Origin: Bacteroidales bacterium
GTDB taxonomy: Bacteria; Bacteroidota; Bacteroidia; Bacteroidales; F082
DNA length: 64,000 bases
Direction: 5' to 3'
Assembly: GCA_017395365.1 (NCBI GenBank)
Contig: JAFPUN010000020.1
Span: 186,001 to 250,000, forward strand
Shown: one piece after another, positions 11,464 to 20,386 of the stretch
How the letters are laid out: every line of letters starts with the position of its first letter
How positions within the stretch are numbered: position 1 is the stretch's first letter
Program-made: the position numbers and the translations under genes
Notes under the pieces: generated by a model
Told to the model about the DNA's origin: nothing
Seen by the model: the letters and a program-made list of their open reading frames with translations, nothing else
Databases searched by the model: none

Positions 11464-11471
11464 CAAAGATA
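11464..11471 (-). promoter_or_regulatory. Probable -7 element of the pyrBI promoter
   Basis: Minus-strand TATCTTTG matches TAnnTTTG. Transcription would start near 11456-11458, giving a leader of about 150 nt. That leader holds a further hairpin (TCCGATG/CATCGGA, 11431-11437 with 11454-11460), the leader frame and the attenuator. The remaining part of the gap to 11609 shows nothing recognisable. Confidence 0.5.
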
Positions 11472-11609
11472 GGAAAGTTTTCGGTTTGATGGTGAGTTTA
11501 TGAAGAAAAAAGAAATAAAAAAATGAATTGCTTTTTCTTTCATAACTGCTTTCCCAAGGTCAACGACAATGAATTATCGTTTGATGTTGGTTCTCTGGTT
11601 GATCTAAGA

Positions 11610-12260
11610 TCATCCCAGTAAGAATGGATACTTCTTCCTGATGTTGTCGGCGAGAAACTGCGCCACGAGGTCGGTGGGGAATTGGGTGACGTTGAATACG
11701 AAGTCGTAGTTGCGGGCATCGTATCGCGACACGCCAGTGACAGTTTGCGTGTAGGTGTCGCGAGCCTCGTCTATCTTATCGATGCGCATGCTGGCAGCAT
11801 CCTCGTCTAAGGCAAACTTTTCCATGACGCGTTTCACACGGGCTTTCCTGTCGGCGATGAAGAAGATTCTCATGGCATAAGGATGGTTTCTGAAAATATG
11901 GAATCCGGAACGCCCGATGATGACGCACGACTCCTGTGAGGCCAGGTCGCGGAGAATTTGCGTCTCGGCAAGGTAGATCTGCTGCGAGGTCACCTCACGG
12001 TCTTCTTGCGGTGTATATCCACCCTGTCCAGCAGCACCAAACTGTTGATAGAATCGGCAGAAGTCTTTCCACCAGTTGGGTTTGGCAGCCTTGATGCGCT
12101 GCATTTCCTCAACGGTCAGGTTGAATTTGGTGGTTAAAGTGTCAAGAATGGCTTTGTCGTAAACATTGACATTGAGCAGCTCGCCGAGTTTGTAGGCAAT
12201 CTCTCTGCCACCCGAGCCGAACTCACGGTTGATGGCGATAACGAATTTCGGATTTTCCAT
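11610..12260 (-). CDS. Cytidylate kinase-like family protein
   Basis: 216 residues from the ATG at 12260. The N-terminal INREFGSGGREIAYKLGE is a P-loop of the cytidylate-kinase-2 family (PF13189-like). Later ESCVIIGRSGFHIF and the ADRKARVKRVMEKF segment fit the nucleotide-kinase lid region. These proteins are distinct from canonical Cmk and their true phosphate acceptor is not established. A 10-residue upstream extension (start 12290) is rejected because it would overlap the -7 element at 12280-12287. Confidence 0.88.
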   Translation of the reverse strand: MENPKFVIAINREFGSGGREIAYKLGELLNVNVYDKAILDTLTTKFNLTVEEMQRIKAAKPNWWKDFCRFYQQFGAAGQGGYTPQEDREVTSQQIYLAETQILRDLASQESCVIIGRSGFHIFRNHPYAMRIFFIADRKARVKRVMEKFALDEDAASMRIDKIDEARDTYTQTVTGVSRYDARNYDFVFNVTQFPTDLVAQFLADNIRKKYPFLLG

Positions 12261-12279
12261 GTTGCTTCTATTGAGGTGA

Positions 12280-12287
12280 CAAAAATA
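12280..12287 (-). promoter_or_regulatory. Probable -7 element for the cytidylate-kinase-like gene
   Basis: Minus-strand TATTTTTG, 20 nt before the chosen ATG at 12260. Confidence 0.45.
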
Positions 12288-12370
12288 CAAATTATTTGCT
12301 TATGGAGAGTGAATGCGTTTTAAGTCTCATTTTTTCCTTGTTTTTTGTTACACATTTGGGGCTTATTTAC

Positions 12371-12378
12371 TACTTTTG
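12371..12378 (+). promoter_or_regulatory. Probable -7 element for argS
   Basis: TACTTTTG, 22 bp upstream of the argS ATG. TTTG words occur upstream (12344, 12355) but not at ideal -33 spacing. Confidence 0.45.
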
Positions 12379-12400
12379 CACCAATGTAAAATATTAGGTT

Positions 12401-14212
12401 ATGTTAGAACAAGTATTAAGAGATTTATTCATAAAGTCATTCAAGACCTTATACGGACAGGAACCGCCTGTGCAGCAGGTGAATTTCCAGAAGACGCGCC
12501 CTGAGTTTGAAGGCGACATGACCATCGTGGTGTTCCCCTTCGTGAAATTGGCGGGTTGCAATCCCGAACAATTAGCCAACGAGATGGGTGCCGAGATGAT
12601 CAAGGAGTCGGACATGATTGCCAAATTCAATGTGGTGAAGGGATTCCTTAACCTGTTGATTTCCGATAAGTTTTGGATGGATTTCTTCAAGGCGAATCAC
12701 GAGAACCGTGAGTTTGGCCGCAAACCCGTCTCGGGCAAGAACGTGGTCATCGAGTATTCCTCGCCCAACACAAACAAGCCCTTGCATTTAGGCCATATCC
12801 GTAACAACCTCCTCGGCTGGAGCGTGTCGGAGATCATGAAAGCCAATGGCAAGAGAGTGGTGCGCGTGAACCTGGTCAATGACCGTGGCATCCACATCTG
12901 CAAGAGCATGTTGGCATGGCTGAAGTGGGGCAATGGTTGCACGCCTGAGTCGACGGGCAAGAAGGGTGACCACCTCATCGGTGACTTCTATGTGTTGTTC
13001 GACAAGAAGTTCAAGGAAGAGGTGAAATCCTTGCTGCCGGACAATTACGACACTTTGGATGAGAAAGCCAAGGAAGAAGCCAAGGCCAAGGCTGAAGCCG
13101 AGTCCACGCTGATGCAGGAGGCTCGCGAGATGCTGCGCAAATGGGAAGCCAACGACCCTGAGGTGCGCCACCTGTGGGAGACGATGAACCAATGGGTGTA
13201 TGACGGCTTCGACGTGACCTATCGCCGTCTCGGTGTGAGTTTCGATAAAATCTATTACGAATCCCAAACCTACCTCCTTGGCAAGTCGCTTGTGCAAGAA
13301 GGTCTCGAAAAGGGCGTTTTCTACCGTCGCGATGACAACTCTGTGTGGTGCGACCTCCGCGATGAAGGTTTGGATGAGAAACTTCTGCTCCGCCGTGACG
13401 GAACATCGGTGTATATGACCCAAGACCTTGGCACTGCTCAGTTACGCGTCAAGGAATATGACCCCGAGAAACTGATCTATGTCGTGGGCAACGAACAGAT
13501 TTACCACTTCGACGTGTTGAAACGTGTGTTGGTGCGTCTTGGTCGTGAGTGGGGAAATGACATCGAACACCTGTCCTACGGCATGGTAGAGTTACCTAAC
13601 GGCAAGATGAAGTCGCGTGAGGGCACGGTGGTCGATGCCGATGACCTCATGGATGAAATGATGGCCACGGCCAAGGCCGTCTCCGATGAACTCGGCAAAG
13701 CCAAAGACCTGTCACCCGAGGAGGCTGACAAACTGTATCACACCATCGGATTGGGTGCTATGAAGTATTTCTTCCTTCGTCTCGATCCTAAGAAGACGAT
13801 GCTCTTTAACCCCGAGGAGTCTATTGACTTCAATGGTAACACAGGGCCCTTCGTGCAATACACCCATGCCCGTATCTGCTCGGTGCTGCGCAAGGCAGAA
13901 GAACAAGGCATCAAACTGGAGAGTGAGGTGAAGGTCGGCGACCTGCAACCCAAGGAGAAGGAAATCATCGTGATGATGTACGGCTGGCCGATGGTCTTGA
14001 ACCAAGCCGCCGAGAACCGCAGCCCTGCGATGATTGCCAACTTCATCTTCGACCTCGCCAAGGAATTCAACCAGTTCTATCAAGAGTGCAGCATCCTGAA
14101 AGAGCCCGATGCCGACCGCCGCATGTTCCGTCTGCAGGTGTGCGACATGGTGGCCGCCTTGCTGCGCAATGCGTCTGAATTGCTGGGTATTGGAATGCCG
14201 AATAGAATGTAA
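12401..14212 (+). CDS. argS: Arginyl-tRNA synthetase
   Basis: Class I aminoacyl-tRNA synthetase that charges tRNA-Arg with arginine; 603 residues, normal for the Bacteroidota form. The N-terminal Add1-type tRNA-binding domain is followed by SSPNTNKPLHLGHIRNN, with the HIGH signature as HLGH at residues 129-132. The KMSKS-equivalent lies in NGKMKSREGT. The C-terminal DALR anticodon-binding domain ends with LGIGMPNRM. It is followed after 2 bp by rsmE, and by a DUF4159 gene overlapping that, so the three genes look like one transcript. Confidence 0.97.
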   Translation: MLEQVLRDLFIKSFKTLYGQEPPVQQVNFQKTRPEFEGDMTIVVFPFVKLAGCNPEQLANEMGAEMIKESDMIAKFNVVKGFLNLLISDKFWMDFFKANHENREFGRKPVSGKNVVIEYSSPNTNKPLHLGHIRNNLLGWSVSEIMKANGKRVVRVNLVNDRGIHICKSMLAWLKWGNGCTPESTGKKGDHLIGDFYVLFDKKFKEEVKSLLPDNYDTLDEKAKEEAKAKAEAESTLMQEAREMLRKWEANDPEVRHLWETMNQWVYDGFDVTYRRLGVSFDKIYYESQTYLLGKSLVQEGLEKGVFYRRDDNSVWCDLRDEGLDEKLLLRRDGTSVYMTQDLGTAQLRVKEYDPEKLIYVVGNEQIYHFDVLKRVLVRLGREWGNDIEHLSYGMVELPNGKMKSREGTVVDADDLMDEMMATAKAVSDELGKAKDLSPEEADKLYHTIGLGAMKYFFLRLDPKKTMLFNPEESIDFNGNTGPFVQYTHARICSVLRKAEEQGIKLESEVKVGDLQPKEKEIIVMMYGWPMVLNQAAENRSPAMIANFIFDLAKEFNQFYQECSILKEPDADRRMFRLQVCDMVAALLRNASELLGIGMPNRM

Positions 14213-14214
14213 TA

Positions 14215-14922
14215 ATGAACGTATTTTACATACCTGGAGCGAAAGAAGGCCTGATGACCTTGCCTGAGGACGAGTCGAAGCACTGCGTCAAGGTGCTGCG
14301 CATGACCGAAGGCGAGCGTTTCTGTGTCACCAACGGCGACGGTTTTCTTTTTGATGCCGAGTTGGTGGAGGCTTTGCCCAAGCGGGCCACCGTCAACCTG
14401 ACGAACCAGCGCAAAGGGTATGACCACTGGGGATTTAACCTCGAAATCGCCATCGCGCCGACCAAACTCAACGAACGCACGGAGTGGTTCTTGGAGAAAG
14501 CCACTGAAATCGGCATCGATAAGGTGAGGTTGTTCATTTCCTATCATTCCGAGCGCCGGGCCGCTAATGTGGAGCGTTTCCAGAAGGTGATGGTGGCGGC
14601 CATGAAGCAGAGCATCAAGTCGCGCCTGCCGATAGTAGAGGATTTGGTGCCGTTCGACAAACTGGTGAAGCAACCCTTCGAAGGACAGAAGTTCATTGCT
14701 TGGATTGACGACGACGTGAAAGACTGCCTCTGTGACTTGTATCATAAAGGTGAAAACGTTTTGGTGCTCATTGGTCCTGAGGGTGACTTCAGCCCTGAGG
14801 AAGTGGCATTGGCTCGAGAAAATGGATTTGTGGCCTGTAGTCTGGGCGATGCGCGTTTGCGTACCGAAACGGCGGCCATTGTGGCTTGCCACACGATTCA
14901 ACTTATCAACCAAATGAAATGA
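14215..14922 (+). CDS. rsmE: 16S rRNA (uracil-1498-N3)-methyltransferase
   Basis: Methylates U1498 of 16S rRNA using S-adenosylmethionine. 235 residues. An N-terminal PUA-like RNA-binding domain (HCVKVLRMTEGERFCVTNGDG) is followed by a SPOUT domain with the knot-forming motifs LIGPEGDFSPEEV and SLGDARLRTETAAI near the C-terminus. Its stop overlaps the next start (ATGA at 14919-14922). Confidence 0.95.
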   Translation: MNVFYIPGAKEGLMTLPEDESKHCVKVLRMTEGERFCVTNGDGFLFDAELVEALPKRATVNLTNQRKGYDHWGFNLEIAIAPTKLNERTEWFLEKATEIGIDKVRLFISYHSERRAANVERFQKVMVAAMKQSIKSRLPIVEDLVPFDKLVKQPFEGQKFIAWIDDDVKDCLCDLYHKGENVLVLIGPEGDFSPEEVALARENGFVACSLGDARLRTETAAIVACHTIQLINQMK

Positions 14923-15566
14923 AGAAGCTATTGATTGCCATATTGCTGTCATTCTCTTTCGTTGCCTCGGCTCAGCAACTTAACATCGCCTTACTGAAAT
15001 ACCGTGGGGGAGGAGACTGGTATGGCAACCCGACGTCGTTGCCCAACTTGGTGCGTTTCTGCAACCAGGAGATTGGCACTGACATCAATCCCAATGTGCC
15101 CACTGTGGAGCCATCGAGTCCTGACCTGTTCAATTATCCATACGTCTACATGACGGGTCACGGCAATGTAGTCTTTGATGCGGCCGAGGCACAGAACCTG
15201 CGCAATTACATGTTGGCGGGCGGTTTCCTGCATATCGATGACAACTATGGCATCCGACAGTACATCGAACCTCAGATGAAGAAGGTGTTCCCCGAGTTGG
15301 ATTTCGTGGAGTTACCTTATACACATGAGATCTTCAAGAAACCGTATGCCTTCCCAAACGGCTTGCCGAAGATTCACGAGCACGACAACAAACCACCACA
15401 ACTCTTTGCCTTGATTTACGAAGGGAGAATTGTTTGCATCTTCACTTACGAATGCGACCTTGGTGACGGTTGGGAAGACCAGCGCGTGCACCATGACTCG
15501 CAAGAGACCCGAGAGAAAGCCCTCAAAATGGGCGCGAATATATTAAGGTACGTATTTACGAAATAG
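14919..15566 (+). CDS. DUF4159 secreted protein
   Basis: 215 residues starting at the ATG that overlaps the rsmE stop. A signal peptide (MKKLLIAILLSFSFVASAQ) is followed by one DUF4159 domain: IALLKYRGGGDWYGNP, YVYMTGHGNVVF, NYMLAGGFLHIDDNYG, and LPYTHEIF. The fold is related to class I glutamine-amidotransferase-like domains, but a catalytic cysteine is not apparent, and the role is unknown. It is probably translated by coupling with rsmE. Confidence 0.85.
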   Translation: MKKLLIAILLSFSFVASAQQLNIALLKYRGGGDWYGNPTSLPNLVRFCNQEIGTDINPNVPTVEPSSPDLFNYPYVYMTGHGNVVFDAAEAQNLRNYMLAGGFLHIDDNYGIRQYIEPQMKKVFPELDFVELPYTHEIFKKPYAFPNGLPKIHEHDNKPPQLFALIYEGRIVCIFTYECDLGDGWEDQRVHHDSQETREKALKMGANILRYVFTK

Positions 15567-15570
15567 GAGA

Positions 15571-15724
15571 AGGCTTCTGGCAGCTGGCCTTTGGCTTCTG
15601 GCAGCTCCTTTATAAAAAGAAAAGTTTTACTTGGTCATGAAGCTGCCAAAAGCCAGTAGCCAAAAGCCAGAAGCAACTGAACAACTAAACAACTGAATAA
15701 CTGAATAACTGAACAACTGATAAC
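15571..15724. repeat. Composite intergenic repeat (inverted repeat plus AACTGAA tandem)
   Basis: A 14-bp word GGCTTCTGGCAGCT is directly repeated (15572-15585 and 15593-15606). An inverted version, AGCTGCCAAAAGCC...AGCCAGAAGC, lies at 15640-15674. It is followed by a degenerate tandem of 8-10 bp units of the type AACTGAAC/AACTGAAT at 15675-15724, ending directly at the next ATG. No open frame or promoter was recognised. Confidence 0.65.
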
Positions 15725-15725
15725 T

Positions 15726-16088
15726 ATGGAAGAAAGAAAATGCCTCTACTGCGGAGAACCCCTTATAGGGAGAGTCGACAAGAAATTTTGCTGTGACTCA
15801 TGCCGCAACAGCTATAACTACGAGAAGACCCACAAACAAATCAATGTGGTGAGAAAAATCAACGGTATTTTAGCGCGAAACCACAACATTCTGCTGGAAT
15901 TGAATCCCAATGGTAAAGGCTTTGCGAGCCGTCAGCAACTGAAGGAGAAAGGCTTTGATTTCAAGTACTTCACGAGTACCTATACGACCAAAGCGGGAGC
16001 CGTGTACCATTATGTATACGACCAGGGTTATGTACCGAAGGAAAACAATCCAGACCAGTTTCTATTGGTAAAAAACACTGATATATAA
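15726..16088 (+). CDS. Small zinc-ribbon protein
   Basis: 120 residues. The N-terminus holds a CxxC pair (CLYCGEPL, Cys6 and Cys9) and a second cluster KKFCCDSCRNSYNYEK, forming a probable treble-clef or zinc-ribbon of the DUF2116 kind. The rest is basic and globular with no membrane segment. The function is unknown; nucleic-acid or protein binding is possible. Its start falls right after a repetitive element, so its promoter is unclear. Confidence 0.75.
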   Translation: MEERKCLYCGEPLIGRVDKKFCCDSCRNSYNYEKTHKQINVVRKINGILARNHNILLELNPNGKGFASRQQLKEKGFDFKYFTSTYTTKAGAVYHYVYDQGYVPKENNPDQFLLVKNTDI

Positions 16089-16107
16089 ACAATTAATACA
16101 TGAAACC

Positions 16108-18072
16108 ATGAAAAAAACAATCATTGCGCTTTTGCTTGTTACGCTAGTTTTCGGCGGACTACAAGCCAATCCTGTTGACATCAATCGCGCCAAGGCGTTG
16201 GGCGTCAAGTTTATGAATTCGAACACGGAGATCAGGTCGGCTATAGCGAATTTGGCTTACACAGCCTATACTGATAATGGAGATGCTGCGTTTTATGTCT
16301 TCGCGATGCAGCCCAAGGGCTTCGTCATCGTCAGTGCCGACGACCGTGCAATGCCTATCCTTGGCTATTCTACTGAAGGCGCCTTTAGTGATGACCTTCC
16401 CGAAGGCTTGGAGAGCTTTTTCCGCAACTATCGCGCTGGCTTCAGCCAAATGGGCGACGAACCTCGTACCGAGGAAGCCATCCGCGACTGGGAGCGTCTT
16501 GCAGCCACGGGTAAGGTCAACAACACGAGGATTACGCGCGAAGTGCCACAGCTGTTGACTTCTATCTGGAACCAGTCGGCTTTGTACAACGATTTGTGCC
16601 CTGTCGATTCGTTGGGTCCAAACAACCATGTTTATGCGGGATGCGTGGCAACGGCGATGGCACAAATCATGTATTTCTGGAAGTGGCCCCAGGTCGGCTC
16701 CGAGATGCATACATATGAGTTGTTTGGATATGGCTCACTGAATGCTAATTTCGGCGGCACCTATTATCGCTTTGACTTGATGCCCGATTTTTTGGATTGG
16801 ACTTCAACACCAGAAGAGATTCATGCTGTAGCCCAACTGCAATATCATGCGGGTGTCAGTGTCGACATGAATTATAGCCCCGACGGAAGTGGCGCATTTT
16901 CGCAATTGGTGCCCGATGCCTTGGAGCGTTATTTCAGATACGACGGTGGCATGATGCAAATCGATTATAAGGATTGGCATATGAACGCTGAGTGGGATGG
17001 CATGTTGCGTGACAATTTGGACTTGGGTATGCCGTTGTATTATAGCGCCTCGGGTCCTGACGGGGGACATGCCTTCGTGTGCGACGGTTACGACGACAAC
17101 AATATGTTCCACTTCAATTGGGGTTGGCAGGGATTAGACAATGGCTATTATGCCATCAATGGATTCTATCTCTCGCATTATTCTTTCCCCGACGGCCACG
17201 CTGCCGTTTTTGGCATCTATCCCAATGAAGATTATTGCCTTAGACCGTTACCGGTTGAGGATGTGAAGATTGAAGCCGTGTCGGCAGGAACCAATAGGAT
17301 TTCCTTCAAGGCACCTCAGATGACGTTTTGTGAGTTCGATTTGGATCAGATCGACTCCATACTTATCCTTCGCAACAATGAGGTGATCCATAGGGAACTG
17401 AATGTTGCAGGTGGCGCACAGTTCTCTTTTGACGATACTGATGCTTTGGGCATTTGCCATTATACAATTTTGCCTTGGGCCTATGAATTTGTGGGCGAAG
17501 ATGTGCGCGACACCATTCTTAATGGTCCTACATGCGATGTGACCTTCCATCTTCACGATTCTGTGGGCGACGGCTGGATTGCACAATCCATCTCTGTCGT
17601 TGACTCGCGAGGCATTGCCGTAACGAGGTTGGGTTTGGCCGAAGGTAGCGATGCTACGGTGACTATAGAGTTGCCTGCCGAGAGTGACCTTGCCCTGCAT
17701 TGGGCCTATTCGATTGGAGGTAAAGATGCCGAGAGTTACTTCGAGGTATACAATTGGAATGGTGGCTTGATTTATGCTACAGAGGGCCGGCCTTATGTGG
17801 GCGAGTTGTGCCATTTCTATACCGACTGTATCGATGCTGTTGAAGAGCAGGAGGACAATATAGTAACGCTCTATCCCAATCCTGTTGGTAATCAACTGAC
17901 TATCGGTGGCGTTGAGGTTGATGGCGTTGAGGTATTCAATGCTGTTGGACAGAAAATAGGATATTTCCGTCAAAACGAAATTGACTTCTCGAGTTATGAG
18001 AGTGGTGTCTATTTCCTTCGCGTGACTTCATCCGAGGGACAAGTGCTTTTCGAAAAGGTAATCAAGAAATAA
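16108..18072 (+). CDS. C10 family cysteine protease with T9SS sorting domain (first copy)
   Basis: Secreted streptopain-like protease of 654 residues. Order: signal peptide (1-20); propeptide with PVDINRAKALGVKFM and a PKGFVIVSADDRAMPILGYS segment; catalytic domain with Cys179 in YAGCVATAMAQIMYFWKWP and His321 in GGHAFVCDGYDDNNMFHFNWGW; a beta-rich linker domain with DSVGDGW; and a C-terminal type A sorting domain (YPNPVGNQLTI ... GVYFLRVTS ... EKVIKK). The last domain targets it through the type IX secretion system. The second copy follows 13 bp downstream, so this is a tandem duplicate operon. Confidence 0.93.
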   Translation: MKKTIIALLLVTLVFGGLQANPVDINRAKALGVKFMNSNTEIRSAIANLAYTAYTDNGDAAFYVFAMQPKGFVIVSADDRAMPILGYSTEGAFSDDLPEGLESFFRNYRAGFSQMGDEPRTEEAIRDWERLAATGKVNNTRITREVPQLLTSIWNQSALYNDLCPVDSLGPNNHVYAGCVATAMAQIMYFWKWPQVGSEMHTYELFGYGSLNANFGGTYYRFDLMPDFLDWTSTPEEIHAVAQLQYHAGVSVDMNYSPDGSGAFSQLVPDALERYFRYDGGMMQIDYKDWHMNAEWDGMLRDNLDLGMPLYYSASGPDGGHAFVCDGYDDNNMFHFNWGWQGLDNGYYAINGFYLSHYSFPDGHAAVFGIYPNEDYCLRPLPVEDVKIEAVSAGTNRISFKAPQMTFCEFDLDQIDSILILRNNEVIHRELNVAGGAQFSFDDTDALGICHYTILPWAYEFVGEDVRDTILNGPTCDVTFHLHDSVGDGWIAQSISVVDSRGIAVTRLGLAEGSDATVTIELPAESDLALHWAYSIGGKDAESYFEVYNWNGGLIYATEGRPYVGELCHFYTDCIDAVEEQEDNIVTLYPNPVGNQLTIGGVEVDGVEVFNAVGQKIGYFRQNEIDFSSYESGVYFLRVTSSEGQVLFEKVIKK

Positions 18073-18085
18073 GACAAGAAAGACC

Positions 18086-20386
18086 ATGAAAAGATTGTTC
18101 ATATTACTTGCATTGGCCTTGTTTTTGGCGACGCATTTGCAATCTGCCCCTGTTGATGTGAATCGTGCTAAAGCACTGGGCATTAAGTTTATGAAAGCCA
18201 ATAGTGAGATGAAGTCGGCTACGGCAGAGTTGTCTTATACAGCTTATGCTGATAATGGCCGGACGGCATTCTATGTCTTCGCGGTGAAGCCCAAGGGTTT
18301 TGTCATCGTCAGTGCTGACGACCGAGCCCAACCCATTTTGGGCTATTCCACTGAGAGCAATTTCACCACCCAACTTCCCGATGGCCTCAAGACTTTCTTC
18401 GATAATTACAAGGCGGGTTTCAGCCAAATGTATGCCAATAACGATGAACGCACTGAAGAGGCCATTGCCGATTGGACGAGTGTTGCCACCACGGGCAAAC
18501 TCTCTTCCATAAAGCTCAATCGCAGTGTGGGTCCGTTGATGTCCTCCATCTGGAACCAGACCGACCTCTATAACAACATGGCTCCTCTTGACCCCAGCTC
18601 AGTCTATAGCGGTCATTGCAAGTCGGGCTGCGTAGCCAATGCCATGAGCCAGATCATGCGTTATTGGGAATGGCCACGTCACGGGCAAGGAGGCCACGGC
18701 TATGATGCTAACAGCTATTACGGCAACTATGGCTGGCAGGAAACCAATTTCGAAGACGCCACTTACCGTTTTGAGTTGATGCCTGATTTTCTCGACTTTG
18801 CCAGTCCGCAATACGAGGTGGATGCCGTCGCTTTGATGGAATACCATGCAGGCGTGAGCGTCGACATGGGTTATGGGCCCAATGCAAGTGGTGCCTATTC
18901 TTACAATGTAGGCCCTGCCATGTTGGAGTATTTCAGGTATAGCCCCGACTGGGAGCATCGCGATAAGCCGAATGGTGGCAGCAATACACAGTGGAAGAAC
19001 GACTTACGCGCCAACTTGGATGCAGGTATGCCTGTCTATTATGCCTCGCAGGGTGATGCAGGCGGCCATGCCTATGTGCTTGATGGTTATGACGACAACG
19101 ACATGTTCCACCTCAATTGGGGTTGGGCAGGTTTTGACAACGGCTATTACGCCATTGATGGTTTTTATTTGACCTTCTATTCCTTCCCATGGTATCACAA
19201 TGCCATCTTTAACCTGCATCCAGTGGATGAGTATTATGATGCACCTAAGGCAGTGGAGAACATAAATGCTCATGCCTATTTCGATCATGGAGCGGTGGAA
19301 CTGACCTTTAATCCCGTGTATGAAACCCGTAATGGGACTGCTCTTTCTAAGATTGATACAATTGTCATCATGCGCGATGGTGAAGTGGTTGAGACGATGA
19401 CGGATGTGACGGACGAAGAGATTTATTATGATGATCATGATGAATATGGTCTTGAGAATGGCACCTATTATTATACGGTGTATGCAGTGAATTCAGCTGG
19501 AATGAGTAAAGTGGCCCGCGACACTGTGTTGGTGGGGACCAATTGTGACTTGCGCTTTGAGTTGTCCGATACGGGTGGTAACGGCTGGGATATGTCATTC
19601 ATCGCCGTGCTTGATGAGGGTGGCAAGGTCTCGCAGCGAGTGGGTTTGTGGGATGGAGGTTCTGCCTCGCTGATTGTGCCCGTGCCGAAATACCAAACCG
19701 CTACATTCTTTTGGACATACGACAACACATGCTATTCACACGGTAGCCTTTCTGAAGTGTCATACGAGATTTATGACTGGGACGACAACTTGATTGTGGC
19801 CTCAAATGGCTATCCCGAGGTGGGTGTTATCGCTGAATACGAGATTAATTGTACGATGGGTTGCCCACCTGTTTCTAATTTGAATGGTACTTACCAGTGG
19901 AATGGCAGTGATGAATTCGGTGCTCTGTTGACTTGGGATTGGGAAGGCCGAACCGATGAGTTTCAGAGTTATTTAATACTGAGAATGAAGAATGGTACTC
20001 CTTCCGTGATTGCTGAAATTGAAGATCCATCACAAAGGTCTTATTTTGATGCCTCTAATGAAATTGGCGCTACGGAATACATCGTGCTCGTGACTTACGA
20101 ACGTCCTAATGAGTATTGTGAATCGGATCCTTCATCGGTGACGGTCGAAGTGACATCGGTTTCGGAAAACACCTCCCATTCGATACTATATCCTAATCCT
20201 GCTTCCGACCGCTTTACTATCGAAGGTAAAGTCAAGGAAGTCAAGGCTTTTGATGCCTTGGGACAAATGGTGTATCAAGGGAAGGACAATACTGTAGAAG
20301 TGGCAACGTGGCCACAAGGCGTGTATTTCGTTCGTTTCATGGATGAAAACAATGTCGTCTCAACGGTGAAATTTGTCAAGGAATAA
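18086..20386 (+). CDS. C10 family cysteine protease with T9SS sorting domain (second copy)
   Basis: 766 residues, paralogue of the preceding gene. Signal peptide (1-20), propeptide beginning PVDVNRAKALGIKFM, and catalytic Cys182 (KSGCVANAMSQIMRYWEWP) and His328 (GGHAYVLDGYDDNDMFHLNWGW). Then comes a fibronectin-like region, the shared DTGGNGW beta domain, an extra domain not in the first copy (about residues 590-690, CPPVSNLNGTYQWNG onward), and a sorting domain (YPNPASDRFTIEG ... GVYFVRFMDENN ... VKFVKE). Its last 11 bp overlap the convergent glycosyltransferase gene. Confidence 0.93.
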   Translation: MKRLFILLALALFLATHLQSAPVDVNRAKALGIKFMKANSEMKSATAELSYTAYADNGRTAFYVFAVKPKGFVIVSADDRAQPILGYSTESNFTTQLPDGLKTFFDNYKAGFSQMYANNDERTEEAIADWTSVATTGKLSSIKLNRSVGPLMSSIWNQTDLYNNMAPLDPSSVYSGHCKSGCVANAMSQIMRYWEWPRHGQGGHGYDANSYYGNYGWQETNFEDATYRFELMPDFLDFASPQYEVDAVALMEYHAGVSVDMGYGPNASGAYSYNVGPAMLEYFRYSPDWEHRDKPNGGSNTQWKNDLRANLDAGMPVYYASQGDAGGHAYVLDGYDDNDMFHLNWGWAGFDNGYYAIDGFYLTFYSFPWYHNAIFNLHPVDEYYDAPKAVENINAHAYFDHGAVELTFNPVYETRNGTALSKIDTIVIMRDGEVVETMTDVTDEEIYYDDHDEYGLENGTYYYTVYAVNSAGMSKVARDTVLVGTNCDLRFELSDTGGNGWDMSFIAVLDEGGKVSQRVGLWDGGSASLIVPVPKYQTATFFWTYDNTCYSHGSLSEVSYEIYDWDDNLIVASNGYPEVGVIAEYEINCTMGCPPVSNLNGTYQWNGSDEFGALLTWDWEGRTDEFQSYLILRMKNGTPSVIAEIEDPSQRSYFDASNEIGATEYIVLVTYERPNEYCESDPSSVTVEVTSVSENTSHSILYPNPASDRFTIEGKVKEVKAFDALGQMVYQGKDNTVEVATWPQGVYFVRFMDENNVVSTVKFVKE

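Noticed and set aside
15571..15724. Possible CRISPR-like array
   Set aside because: Units are degenerate, 8-14 bp, and there are no unique spacers of constant length.
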